DNA of 64,000 nucleotides from contig MU130695.1 in assembly GCA_015039465.1 (NCBI GenBank), positions 97,603-161,602 of the forward strand. The letters are read 5' to 3'. Below the pieces are notes generated by a model. The model was not told the DNA's origin and searched no databases. It saw only the letters and a list, made by a program, of their open reading frames with translations. This stretch comes from Phlegmacium glaucopus (lineage: Eukaryota; Basidiomycota; Agaricomycetes; Agaricales; Cortinariaceae). A program made the translations under genes and the position numbers. This document shows positions 21,831 to 33,901 of this stretch, piece after piece. How positions within the stretch are numbered: position 1 is the first letter of the stretch; each line of letters opens with the position of its first letter.

Positions 21831-22606
21831 GCTACGGACAATCCTGTTGGAAGAGTACTTGGAGGGTGCGTGCGCAGATTCCGTTCGTCTTAATACTACA
21901 GCAGGCTACGGCGCGTTATATAGCTATCACGCAAACACTATCAGTTAAGGGATAAGAATGTATGATTCCAAATAACATACGCGGTCGGACGCCGAAGGGT
22001 TTCAATAAGCTTGAGCTACCTTGGAAGGGAGGTTCGCGGTAAGAAGCAAACCAGCATCAAGGCTTGAAGCAAAGCAACGTGAACAATGGCCTGGACTCTT
22101 GTGATATGGTTCAAGTGGCCCATCATTGGAATTAGAAGTCCACTTCACGAGCTTTTGTTTGTCTTGCAGGCAGAACATAGGAAGAAACCTCTCACGCTGA
22201 ACCCATAAATAAAACATGACCACGTGGCTCACTTAACGACCTTATTCTTCGCTAAGACGAGAATATTGAACCATGTCTGCACTTAGACGCGCCAACCTAA
22301 TAAAATTTCATGTGCATTTATTCTGTGACTCCGCGTAGTTTGATTACTGATAATTCAATGGATCCCACACCGAAAAGGTGTCCATAATGTGGCTAGGAAC
22401 TCCTCTTCGGCACTCAGCATCCCCGCTCCCTACCCCCTGGCAGCAAATATCATCAGCCTCTATGCTGCTCACACATCATCCAACTGAACCCCACTCAATT
22501 CATCAACTTCTGGCGTCTTTATGTATGATTCCGCTCCTCCACCAAAAAATCGAACCAAAAAGCGTCTGAACAATGAAAACCCGAGCTTGAACAGCCTGGT
22601 GATCGA
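21831..22606. other. Duplicated flank of the arrestin-like pseudogene
   Basis: No complete gene is seen. Segments 22045-22150 and 22190-22600 match 54355-54455 and 52380-52830, marking the edge of a dispersed duplication with local rearrangement. Confidence 0.6.
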
Positions 22607-24060
22607 TCATACACAGCAGCTGGGAACACAGACATCAAATCTCTCCTTTCCCTCCTTCCCCACCAGCCGCTTTCGGGGGGCTCCAGAAAGATCCCGACTC
22701 CGTTTAGCTACTTCATCAGCCATCTTCTCCAATTCTTCGACTCGTTCGCTCTTGGAGATAGTCAGAGAACCGGGTACAGGATCTCGAGTGAATGAATGTT
22801 TGGGCGTCAGTTGAGGACGGGGTGAGTATAGCACGGCGTTGGGAGCGGGAAAGGAAGGTTTAGAACTGTGTTAACAAAACTATCCATCTCCATCGGAGGG
22901 GTTATTGTAGCGGAAGGCGTCCATGAAGATTGGTTCTTGTAGAGACTCTACAACGGGGGTTTGATAGGATATTGGAGGCAGATAAGGTAGGGAAACAGGA
23001 GGTAATCCTGGTACAGCCTCAGGAGAGAACGAATGGGGTGGCGGCGGCGTATGACCTCTGCTGGTGCTTGCATAGGATGAAACTGTTGAAACGGAGGTAG
23101 CAACCGAGGACCAGGTGAAGTCGCATAACCATGCGGGTATCCTTAAGGTAAAAGTAGAAATGGTTCCATGGGTGGTAACCATGGCTGAGTCTGTGTAGGG
23201 TCGATATATGCGCCTTGATTGGGGTAATAGGATGTATAATCTGCATGTGGCGTAAGTTCGGGTACGGGTGCATGGGTTCACGTAGGTATACGGCGTTGGT
23301 TGTTGTTGGGTAAATGGGTCTAGTATTGGCTGTTGTGGAACGGATGAACCACATCAATGGGATTTGGAGGATGATATCTTTGCTATTGAAAAGTAATCAT
23401 CATCAAGACCCGGTCAAAGACCAGATTGGTGACACCTTCCGCACCCGGGGGATAATATACTGTGGACCGCGGAATGGAATAGTTGTTAGAGTGTCGGAGA
23501 TTTGAACTGTGGCTGGTTGCTGTAGTTGTTGTTGACCAGGCAGGTAAAGCGTGCGTGTAAGCGTTAGAGTTAAGCTAGAGTTCTATATAACTACTATCAG
23601 CTTCATAATAAAGGAAGGAAGAAAAAGAAAAGAGGAATCACCTTTTTATTAGAATGATTCCTGACTTGAAGTCCCAAATAAGCAGTTCCACCAGCCACTA
23701 CAGGTCCACCAATCATCCTTCCCTGCATCCACAATTTCCCATTGTCGCCTACCACAATGGCTTCAGGTGGAAATTTCTCATAGGGATATGCCTCGACAAC
23801 GTCCAGTCTTATTATCAACAACCAACTTCTTTTCATCCTTCCAATAAACACCGACGCTCGCTCGGAGTTCATACCCCACTTATGCCAAACTGGATGCAAA
23901 AGAGATGGAAGGAGACGAGGTTGGGATGGGCATATGGATAGAAAAGTCCATTTTCCTCTTCTGGCTTGGAGGGTCGCCTAGCATTGTATATGCTTGGACG
24001 GCGTATGAGGACGGTAGACCTAGACCTTGAAAAAGATGACGACTCTGGAGAAAAGTGGAA
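22607..24060 (-). pseudogene. Arrestin-like gene, degenerate copy 1
   Basis: Minus-strand fragments in shifting frames read SKPEEENGLFYPYTHPN, VGVYWKDEKKLVVDNKTG, PPEAIVVGDNGKLWMQGRM, GGPVVAGGTAYLGLQVRNHS then, after a 55-60 bp intron, LTLTLTRTLYLPGQQ, QISDTLTTIPFRGPQYIIPP and GAEGVTNLVFD. The tail carries TPKHSFTRDPVPGSLTISK and ELEKMADEVAKRSRDLS. The beta-sandwich-like blocks resemble arrestin-family adaptors, which help ubiquitin-dependent endocytosis of transporters in fungi. Assignment rests on memory of the family. Frames break at least three times, and the C-terminal linker present in copy 2 is deleted near 22675. Confidence 0.5.
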
Positions 24061-26379
24061 GTGGCAGAGTGGGTCTCGAGATGAAAGTTCTGTTGAATAA
24101 TATCAAGATTGTGTTTATTCAGATACGCTTGACCAACGAACCTTGTATAGCAAACAGAACCGTAAGGATGCCACCCAGACCTCTATCGGCTCTACATTTC
24201 ATATCCTGATACAAAGTTGCCAGCTACGAATGTGGGGTCCGAAAGGGTGGTTGTAATCTTGACTTTTGAATGATAGGGTGAAGAATTCATGGGCTCTGGT
24301 AATTCCGGAGTCGCTACTTGTTGATTTCCTCGTATTCAACGAATCTTTCGGAAAGAAAAAAGAGAGTTCTTGTATCGATTCCCAAAGGCTTTCGGCGATA
24401 CCAAATTTATTTCTTCAAGTGAGAAACAAGGCAAGAAGTTGAGGTTGACAACGTTGACACATTATATATGATGCAGTCCTGGAGATATCGGTATTGTTTG
24501 AAGCAAGTTGATCTGCTACTGAGGACTATAATATGAATAAAAGGAGAACATTTGGATGTAGGAAATATAGAGGACTTTTGATTGTTTCATGAGCAATTAG
24601 AGGCCTCCATCGTTTGGGTTTGAAGAACGAAACAGGAATTGACAAGGAATCTACACAAGGGTTGACTCTAAATCTTCTCACACTCGCATACAATCAACCA
24701 ACGCTTGCTTCGCTGCGTGTGAAGGTATCTTCGACAACCAAGAGGCTTGGCTATCTATTTATATTATTTCCAATGGTACAGAAAACTAGACGTTGTGTGC
24801 TGAACATCTCATACTCCGCATTGCGACGCTCAAATTACGATGGTGAAACCTGCGACTACATGACTACTATGGTGATCGATACTTGAACACAGTTCAAAAC
24901 TCCAGAAGCCGGCGGTCAACGTTAAGGTTCAGCGATGGGATTCATTGATGCCTTCTGTTCTCATGCCTCAAGGCCAAGAAGTGGTCCATTTGTTCCCCGT
25001 GTGTAGTAATAGTGCCATTCCTGGACGATTTCTAATTCCCGGCTTTCCTGATGAAAGAGATCCTCGTACGAAATCCCACCACCACTCAACAGTATAATCG
25101 CCTACTTCGTTAACCTACCTTCTCCTTTTCGTGTGACTGATATGTGTAGATGCCGGCCCCTCACCCTCACCCTGTATTTTTTGTGGCTTATTGTTTGCAA
25201 ATCCGTTGCTCATAATTGTTTGCGGTTGGTACTAATCGACGGATCTTCAGCCAATAACAATATGTCATACAACGAGGCATGACATGAAACGGAAAACAGG
25301 TTTTATTTCGAACAAGTGCGCAGTACTAGAAGCAAAGGCCCAGAGCCCGAGCCAGCGCGGTCTTGCGGTGCACACTCTGAGTCGTCCAAGCAATTCTGAC
25401 GGTTCCTTGCGCTGACATTGCTCATCTTGATGTTTGACTTTTTCCGGAAGGAGCCCGCGCAACGCGGCGCCTCCCATCGGTTTACGATTTTTCACCTCTG
25501 GAACATCGCGCTCTTGTTGAGCTGTCAGGCAAAGCGGCTTTAGACCAGTCTCCGCAAAACAAACTTCAGTCTGGTGGTATCCGACTCCATATTTGATACC
25601 ATCGAACAAATCGAGGTTTTAACCAATGTCAATTTTATAGTGACGTGCGGGCCGGGCTTGGACTCGAGTAGGCTTGGGCTTTTAACGTAGTCAACCCTTG
25701 TGCACCGACCAAACAGCAGCTCAGTGACTCAGAACACTGAATGGCCGATCTCGCATCAATGCTGCTATCGATTCTAATGGCATCATCAACTGCTTGCTCT
25801 ACCCTCTTGTCCTTAAAAAGTCTCAGTCATTCCAGGCTCGAGAGTTATATACTACAGATTTCCCGTTGAGGATCATGTCCAGCACCCGTGCCATATCCGA
25901 TTGGAGAAAGCAGAGAAGTGCGAGCGTTACCTCTGCTCGTCGATGCTTTCGTCCAAGGTTCTCAAGTAGTTGAATCTGATGGTCTATCAAGCGATCACGC
26001 AAAGCTGAGCTTCACTTCTTAGCTAGTGTTCGCCAACTGGAAGAAATTACCACCTTTCTCCTTGCTTTCTCCTTAGCCTACGGATGGTCTCAAAGCCGAA
26101 GGCAGCTTGGAATATCCTCTAGCTAACGTCTTTCCTTTCACCGAACACAAGGACAAAAGTTCGGAGGAATGGCGTTGCATCTATAATCAAGTGCGCTTGT
26201 TTCCAGACCCGTCAACACTAACAATAACGACTTTTCAAGAAAATTCTCAGTCCTGAATCCGTAGCAGTCTTAATCCACCTTCGAAAATAACAGGGCCAAG
26301 TATTGATGCACTTGCATACATTTTGCTTCTACTTGCAGGATCCTGACGATCTTTTTCCCCATTTACATTTAAAAACGTT
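24061..26379. other. Long region without a recognised gene
   Basis: Only short ORFs are present. One of them, 25265-25609 on the minus strand (114 codons), lies in a locally GC-rich patch and is open through many G/C-ending codons, unlike its surroundings. No domain is recognised. The remainder is moderately AT-rich with no TIR, LTR or exon chain that I could support. Confidence 0.35.
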
Positions 26380-27245
26380 CTCTGAATATAATATAAGATC
26401 AAGAAAAACTTCTCGAGCCGCTACAGTTCTTCCCTCTAACTAAAGCACGTGAACCCGAGGCTACTGTTCGCCTTGCACTCTTTTGTTACTGTGTCATATC
26501 CGTTGGGGCCATGACTACTACCAGCGGTAACGTAGAGTAATACGAGATTGTACGAATGACTCATGAACATGAAAAAACTAAGCAATGTTTTTTATTTTTT
26601 CCTGCTTTGACCAATGTCGAATTAATCTGCAACGTTGTAGATATCCGAACATACCCGACGTTTAGTACAGCTGCTACAAGGCGAAGGACCAAATTTATTT
26701 AATGCAGACGAAGAAATTGAAGAAAACACAGAAGTGGACACAGATAGGCACCAGCGCGTTAATCAGTGCAGGGCGCTGCCGACTCAGATGACGAAGACAT
26801 GAGATTTGGATTTTACACAATTGATCAAATATATTTTTCGATTGACAGGTTATAAAGCTGAGGTCAATGTCACCCTTGATCAACGGCTAAAACAAGAAGT
26901 ATTTGATAGAAACGAACAAAGCATCGTACCCATGTTATCAGTCGAATCCCGTCCACTTCTCTGGTCGCGGCGTTGGACTCAACTATGACCATGAGGCTCT
27001 GGGGTTGCTGCTATAACCTGAGCGGTCGGCATATTAATAAGGTTGCGAAACTTTCTGATACTTTAGTCCAGAATTTTTTTTTGCATGACTTTGGTCTCGC
27101 GAATTACTTACAGCTTACCACCAGCGGAGCAACTTAGGAGCTTGGATTTTGTGACTACCGTTATATGGTGACAGTCACAATGTATTTTGACTGACCCCTG
27201 TACTCAACCTTATTATCGTTCACATCTACGAGAGCGTCTTTTGCA
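26380..27245 (+). repeat. Upstream block of GTPase copy 1
   Basis: A shared upstream block, beginning near GATCAAGAAAA and TTCTCGAGCCGCTA and ending with the GTGACAGTCACAATGTA and TCACATCTACGA words, precedes each GTPase gene. Copies lie at about 26380, 39600, 50400 and 56090. It presumably contains the GTPase promoter; no specific factor site was identified. Confidence 0.6.
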
Positions 27246-30200
27246 ATGTCTACTTCATCGAAACCCCAACTCACTGCTGAGCAGATTCTGAAATTGCAAG
27301 CAAAGTTTGCGCGATTCCGTATCCTCGTAATCGGGCGAGCAAACGCAGGCAAGACAACAATCCTCCAAAGACTCTGCGACACTACGGGAGAACCTACGAT
27401 TTTTAGTCCGAATGGTCAAAAGGTGAAGCGTATGGTGAAAGTTCATACCAGATACTGACATCCATCCCACGATCTCAGATCGAGTCCTCGGCCCTTAATC
27501 CATCGATGGGGGTAAGCAGTTCCTCTACTAGTCTTGTGAATGACGTTATGGTTCGATTAATATCCTCACACGGCAGCGTGGAGAGCATGACATCCGGAAT
27601 GAAATGATGTTTGAGAGCAACCCTGGTTTCATCTTTCACGATTCCCGTGGTTTTGAAGCCGGCGGTGCTCAGGAGTTGAAGATGGTACAAGAGTTCATTA
27701 AGGAGCGTTCGAAGGCAAAAAATGTAAAGGAGCAGCTTCATGCAATCTGGTATGTTAGTGCTCGCCTTTAGAGAACGGATTTCTTGACAGAAAAAATGTT
27801 TTGGTTAGGTACTGCATTCCAACAAGTGATGACCGACCGATCACAGCAGCAGAAAAGAAGTTTTTCAATGAATGTGGGACAGGGCTTGGTATGTATCATC
27901 TTATCAATGTGTAACTGTGAAGGATAAGCCTGTGAAGTACCAGTGATTGTTTTGTGGACCAAGACTGACTCTCTTGATGTTGCTAAAATTAAGCAGCTTA
28001 TGAAGGAAGGTAACAGCAGATCTGAGGCAATGCAGCAAGCTCCGCAAAAAGCTTGGACTGATTTTGAACAGAGTGTTCATCAACGGTTTGAAGAGTTTAA
28101 ATATCCACCAAAGGCATATGTTGTATTTAGAAGTAAGTGTTATACTTGTTAATACTTGTTAACAACTATTTTGCTAATTCTGTTGTAGAGATGCATGAGC
28201 CTGGAGCTGATTGTAAAGACTTGATTGAAAAAACAACAGCTGCACTGTCTAGTGAAGGATTACAACAGCTCTTTCTTTCAACACAGCAAAACAATGTTGA
28301 AGTATGTGTCAAATATGGAGTTAAAAGGTTGGGAACCATGATATTTTAAATTCCCACATTAACATAATTCCTAGACTTTTGAATGAGAAGGAATCCACTC
28401 TGTTGGGATATTTTGAGAAGGTTGAAGGAGATTGGGTGTATTTCATTGGAATTGTTCTGAGATATTTTCCACAACTTGTGGTATGTATTCCATAAGACTA
28501 AAGAAGAAATTGACAGCTGATTTTGTAGAGTGTTATCTTCAGCATTTAGTGCTTATCAGTTTAGACTAACATATATTATGACACAGAAGGTATGTAGGAA
28601 AAGAGTGATCATTATGTTATATTGCTTATTACCTGAAAATTTGAACAGATTGTAAGTGCAAGACCATCTTGAACTTGATCTGCCTTGATTCTAGCTTACT
28701 CTTTTGACAGGAAGTAAGTGCAAGGCTCTCTTTATCTGCCTGACTCTAGCTTACTCTTTTGACAGGAAGTAAGTGCAAGACCATCTTGATCTGCCTTGAC
28801 TCTAGCTTACTATTTTGACAGGAAGTAGGTGCAAGACCATCTTGATCTACCTTGACTCTAGCTTACTCTTTTGACAGGATGTAGTAAGTGCAGGACCATC
28901 TTGATCTGCCTTAACTCTAGCTTACTCTTTGACAGGAAGTAAGTGCAAGACCATCCTTGATCTGCCTTGACCCTAGCTTACTCTTTTGACAGAAAGTAAG
29001 TGCAGGACCTCTTGGTCTGCCTTGACTCTAGCTTACTCTTTTGACAGTATGTAAGTGCAAGACCATCTTGATCTGCCTTGACTCTAGCTTACTCTTTTGA
29101 CAGGATGTAAGTGCAAGACCATCTTGATCTGCCTTGACTCTAGCTTACTCTTTTGACAGTGGGTAAGTGCAAGACCATCTTGACCTGACTCCAGCTTACT
29201 CTTTTGACAGGAAGTAAGTGCATCTTGATCTGCCTTGACTCTAGCTTACTCTTTTGACAGTATGTAAGTACAAGACTATCTTGGTTGGCCTTGACTCTAG
29301 CTTACTATTTTGACAGAGGGTAACTGCAAGACCATCTTAATCTGCCTTGATTCCAGCTTACTCTTTTGACAGTCTGTAAGTGCAGGACCCTCTTGATCTG
29401 CCTTGATTCTAGCTTACTCTTTTGACAGTTGGTAAGTGCAAGACTATCTTGATCTGCCTTGACTCTATCTTACTCTTTTGACAGAGGGTAAGTGCAAGAC
29501 CATCTTGATCTGACTCCAGCTTACTCTTTTTCCAGGAAGTAAGTGCATCTTGATCTGCCTTGACTCCAGCTTACTCTTTTGACAGTATGTAAGTGCAAGA
29601 CCATCTTGATCTGCCTTGACTCTAGCTTACTATTTTGACAGGAGGCAAGTGCAAGCTTATTCTGTCACCTTATTTTAATTTTATTTGGACAGTTTGTAGG
29701 TGGACCAATCATATCTTCATTTTTGCTTACCTGATTGGCATATCTTTTGGACAGTATGTATGTTGACCATTTAATGTTATTTACCAATTGCTCCATGACT
29801 TACATTTCTCAATAGCAAGTATGTACAATACTTTCTGATCTGTCTTTTCTCTGCTTATCTACTGATATCCTTGCTTATAGGTGGTAAGTATTGTTACTCT
29901 TTACCCTCCTTAATCTGTATAATAATATATTACTTGGTGATTTTTTTCTGCCTCATCCCATCTCTGTACTTACCTTTTATCCAGTTTTTATTAATTTCAA
30001 TGTACAGGCTTCTGTCTCCAAAATTGTGTTACCAACTGTGAGCATTTGCTTGGCAGCATAGTGTCTACATTTCATCTTCCAATTTTTTTCAAGCTTTCCA
30101 ACCTATCCACCAAATTCAACTTAAAAGAAGCTACATACTGTGCAATTGGCATGCATCTCATTCAACCTTTTCCATCCTCTCAATATTCACTTTTACTATC

Positions 30201-30501
30201 AGTTGCAGTTATTATTGGCCACTTGTCTTTCTTTCTTCATCAAGAATCACCAAGTACCAAAAACTCTTTGGAAAGAGCTGCTCAAATTTATCAGCAATCA
30301 ACTTCTGATGCCTCTGTCAAGCAAGCAATTGAAAATATTTTTGAACTTGAGAATATTTTCAAAGGCCCCCATTCTCATTTAAACAGTCATGTCAAACATT
30401 TTTTGGGTGCTGATGATGTCAATCATGAATTACTGGTTACAGAGGCTGTACAGACTGCATTGAATAATCTCTTGTGTATGGATTCAATTCTTATTTGTTG
30501 A
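27246..30501 (+). CDS. P-loop GTPase with single-codon exon array, copy 1
   Basis: Large exons: 27246-27422, 27479-27511, 27577-27749, 27809-27888, 27938-28132, 28189-28327 and 28375-28480 (301 codons, phase 0 at the end). About 24 three-nt exons follow, then 30008-30037, 30094-30148 and 30203-30501. G1 is GRANAGKT (residues 30-37), G3 is DSRG (92-95) and G4 is TKTD (162-165), a TRAFAC-type GTPase of the kind expanded in mushrooms. The C terminus has a hydrophobic stretch, EATYCAIVAVIIGHLSFFL, probably a membrane segment or buried helix, and ends MDSILIC. Predicted length is about 452 aa if all microexons are included. The intron before the last exon uses a GC donor (GCATGC). No lesion was found in the large exons. 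The GTPase call is firm; the biological role is unknown. Confidence 0.8.
28652..29644 (+). repeat. Tandem intron/single-codon-exon array 1 (18 units)
   Basis: The period is about 55 bp. Each unit starts GTAAGTGCAAG, carries TTGATCTGCCTTGACTC and AGCTTAC (branch-site-like), ends CTTTTGACAG, and is followed by three variable bases before the next GTAAGT. One unit (28878-28883, GATGTA) has six bases or a shifted donor; the last donor is GC (GCAAGT after GAG at 29642). Older single-codon exons flank the array: AAG 28587, ATT 28649, TTT 29693, TAT 29755, CAA 29816 and GTG 29881. Confidence 0.9.
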
Positions 30502-31096
30502 TGAGCAGTACTAATTGGCAACTATAGCAGGGAAATAAGCCATTGCATACTTAAATCATCACACTCTATACAAAGAGCCAAAAACAGAAACATATATATC
30601 TTGTGGGCAATGAGGAAGAACTCAGAAAGGATTCATGGCATACTCCTGGATATCTTTGCTTGTAATTGTAATTTGTGGGATCAAAGTATCTTGTTTGCAC
30701 CTATCACATCACCCTTTGCCACTGTTCTCCTCTTGTGACAACACTGTCTTCATGTTTTTAAGTTGATCATGTATATTCAGCTTTTAGTTGAAATTGAGTG
30801 ATTGTCAACAGTCAGAGAGATCTATGAGTTCACTCTCAGGTATGCTTATCCTGAATAGTTGTAAACTAACTTCAAATCTGCCTGTAACTGCCTGGTGCAT
30901 AGGAATGAGTGTATATATTCAATTAACAGGTTGTCTGGCAGACAGGACATTTTTGTTTGGCGGATTGGAATTTGCATTTTGGCTTTTGGCAATTTGATTG
31001 AAATGCTATATAATTTTTAAAAAAGTGAAAAACAGTGGTCCCCCAAATGTCCCTTTAGCTCTGCTCATCAGCAAGTTCAGGAAAATCCTATAGTGT
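30502..31096. other. 3' flank of GTPase copy 1
   Basis: The sequence is AT-rich and similar in its first part to the 3' flanks of copies 2 and 3 (GGAAATAAGCC, TCTTTGCTTGTAATTGTAATTTG). No gene is recognised. Confidence 0.5.
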
Positions 31097-31230
31097 GGAG
31101 GTCTTTACAGTCCCCCACCCTTTCCAATTGGAGTTCCTTGGAATTCCAAAGGTTTCCAAGAAATTCCAATTGGAAGAATTTAATACTGCATCTCACTCTG
31201 AAGGAGGTCTTTACAGTGCCCCATGGTTTC

Positions 31231-31662
31231 TGTTATGAACTTTATTTTTCTTTTTCTTTAACTCCACCAAACACGATGCCATTTCACCTAAATATGCTAT
31301 GCATCCTCTTTTCATTTCCACTTACATATGTTTACCTTACTCTTTTCATTGTTTCATCAACATGCATATGACTCATTGCATGAGTCACCTATATTTTTAC
31401 TTACAACTCACTTCTTACATGCAGACGACTCATACACATATGCAACTCACATTTTACTATAAATACTGTATTTATTCTACATGTATTCTCTAGCTAGTTC
31501 TTGAGAATTGTACCAACTTTCCTCCTTGATCTTCCTCAAACTCTTAAGACAATTCCTCAAGACGCTCTCTTGGTATTTTTCTGAGCTCACTTTGAAAGAA
31601 TAAATCTATCTTTATATGACTGTCTATGGTCAGAGTCATCTGAACCATTCAAAGTTGTAACA
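31231..31662 (+). repeat. Solo LTR related to the Ty3 element at 3213 (432 bp)
   Basis: It begins TGTTATGAAC and ends AAGTTGTAACA, with CTATAAATACTG and CTAGCTAGTTCTTGAGA matching the TATA/start region of the 3213 LTR. It is flanked by the perfect 5-bp duplication GTTTC (31226-31230 and 31663-31667). It is diverged from the 3213 LTR, so it is an older or sibling family member. Confidence 0.93.
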
Positions 31663-31701
31663 GTTTCCACTTGGAATCCGAATGGAATCCAAGTGGATTC
31701 C

Positions 31702-32279
31702 TGTTACATTCCATCACACATTACTCCGGTCCGACTCTGTTGGAGTTGTTTCCGGTAGTCCATACTCCATTCCAGTACTTTCCCTTGTCTCCGACTCTAT
31801 TCCTCCTATGTCTGACTCTGAGACTTCTCCATATCATTCCGACTCTTCCGACAATATCCCAAACCCATTACCACACCTTCGTCATAACAACTATTCCTTT
31901 GTCATCACTTTCCCACTATCAGTCAGCACACCAGCCATGGATTATTCACCCAAGAATGCAGGACCTTTTCCGGGAGCAGAACACAGCACTTATATTTATA
32001 TTCTATATTTTGGTTGCAATTCCTTTTATATTTAAAGTACTCGAACTTGTATGTTTTCCCTCAGTTCAAATATCATCTTAGTTTCCTCCTCTTGTTTGTC
32101 CTCTAAGTCACTGAGGTCTTCCAACTTTCCGTTCTCTTCTGGTTCTGAAATCAGGACATTGTAGGAGCTGGGCAGCACAGCACATACGCTGAGGCCAAAG
32201 TCCTTTCCGTTACTTGTTCCAGTTCCGTTCCGTTCAATCCAGTGTTACTCCAATGTGACCCCTTGTTTTAAACTTAACA
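31702..32279 (+). repeat. Solo LTR of the second family (578 bp)
   Basis: It begins TGTTACATTCC and ends TTTTAAACTTAACA and is flanked by the perfect 5-bp duplication ATTCC (31697-31701 and 32280-32284). It is closely similar to the nested solo LTR at 5156-5694 but about 40 bp longer. Confidence 0.93.
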
Positions 32280-32480
32280 ATTCCAAGCATTCCAAGGAGC
32301 AAACTTGGACTCTGAGTGGAATATTCTCTGGCAGGTAACCCCCTCAATTTTGTGACCTTGGTCGGGATGTATTCCACTCAGAATCCACTCGGAGTCTGAA
32401 TTGGGAATTCCAACTCAATTCCAAGTGGATTCCAAGTGGACCCCAACTCTGATCCCATCAGAATCCACAGATCCAAAGTA

Positions 32481-33901
32481 ACACAGAAACAAATCTTATT
32501 ATTAAAATAATTAAAATTATATAACAATGCTTAAGTTATACATTCAAGCTGGCAATGTCTACCATCAGAATAATGTATTTTTTTTAAGCCACTATCACAC
32601 ACCAATACTGATTGGTAGGATGGGTAAAAAGCTCAAAAGTTGCCATCATGAAAATAAGTGGACTTTGAATTCACTTGCCTGTTTTGGAAGCAGCCCTGAA
32701 ATGTGTTCCTGGTCAATAAAATCATTCATTCAATGTTATCATCCTCATCACTTGTCTTCCACCATGCTATCTATCATCTACACTATTGACATGATTCTAA
32801 GCATCTACCATCCTTTTATCCCTTGGCTAGTGATACAACAAAGCGATCAATCTGTGGATTGATTGTATTTATGGCCCATCATTTCAAGAACAGCTGTTTA
32901 TGGACACATCAGCTACATCTCTCATTATGTAAAAGGCTTTGTCATCATTGTTGTGGCTATGGACTCACAAGTCTTCCCCTCAGCTATCTATCTTGCCATA
33001 CCTTGCTCCTAGATCTCACTCAGTCCCCTATCCTCAATTATCTAAAGCCTAGTTCTGGTGAAGTCCTTTTTTTTTTTGGCTCTGGCTGGACTAACTAACC
33101 AGGTACTTGTCTGTATTACTATAGGGATGTGTGGAAAAGTGGCTGTCAGTCACATCAAACACCACAGTGAATTTTTTGTGCAAACCATATTGCAAGACCC
33201 TGTAAGTGGTCAGAGCAACTATACTCACAATTGAATAATGTGCCACCATTCATTCCTCAGCAATCACCACCACAACAATAGAATGGACATTCCCACAACT
33301 ACCCAAGTCAGTATAATAACAACCTCATTCTAATAATAGAACTTGGAAAAGGAGTGTGTTTTAGATTACATAAGCTGGCTTCCTCTACCTTATCTAGAGA
33401 GCCTGAGCCTTCAAAGAATGCTTCTAAGCCTGACAAGTTGTGAAAAAGACTGAATGGGGGGAGATAATCAGATATGTTATGGATAACAGAAACAGGACAT
33501 AAACAGATATAGATGCATGTATAATTTAATAATGATGATGAAATAAAGAGAAAGAAAAATCATAATAAAATAAAATATATGTAATTATTTATGAAGAGTT
33601 GTGTGTTAAAAATGATGTGCACACACATGAATAGGACAAAGGAATTAGATTGGATAGATGAATATAAAGATGGGGTAGTGAGATGGAGAGTATATACTTT
33701 TATCCCTTTAAAATTGATATGATATATAAAAAGCAATGAAATGATCCCTCCTAGTTTGTTAAAGTTTAGCATAGCATGACCATTAAGGGATCAAAACAAA
33801 TTAGTGAGAATTCATTGAGGAGACTAGAAAGAGAATAACTGCAGATGAATGCAATTAAAGCATTGGGGAACAATGATGAGAATCGGTGGTGACATGTGGT
33901 T
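32481..33901. other. Unrecognised AT-rich region
   Basis: Scattered short ORFs (32527-32862 and 32823-33098) look like remnants of a protein (PEMCSWSIKSFIQ; LNYLKPSSGEV), but frames shift and no family was recognised. The part from about 33540 matches 45800-46100 and is the 3' flank of the Q-rich gene duplication. Confidence 0.35.

Larger units (their letters stand above)
31097..32480. mobile_element. Decayed TIR-type element carrying ATTCC repeats, host of two solo LTRs
   Basis: It starts near TCTTTACAGTCCCCCACC (31104), the terminal motif shared with 35344 and 63740. Subterminal repeats of the type TTCCAATTGGAGTTCC and TTCCAAGTGGATTCC occur at both ends (31120-31180 and 32395-32460). Two solo LTRs are inserted inside. 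The exact right end was not resolved and no transposase remains. Confidence 0.45.
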
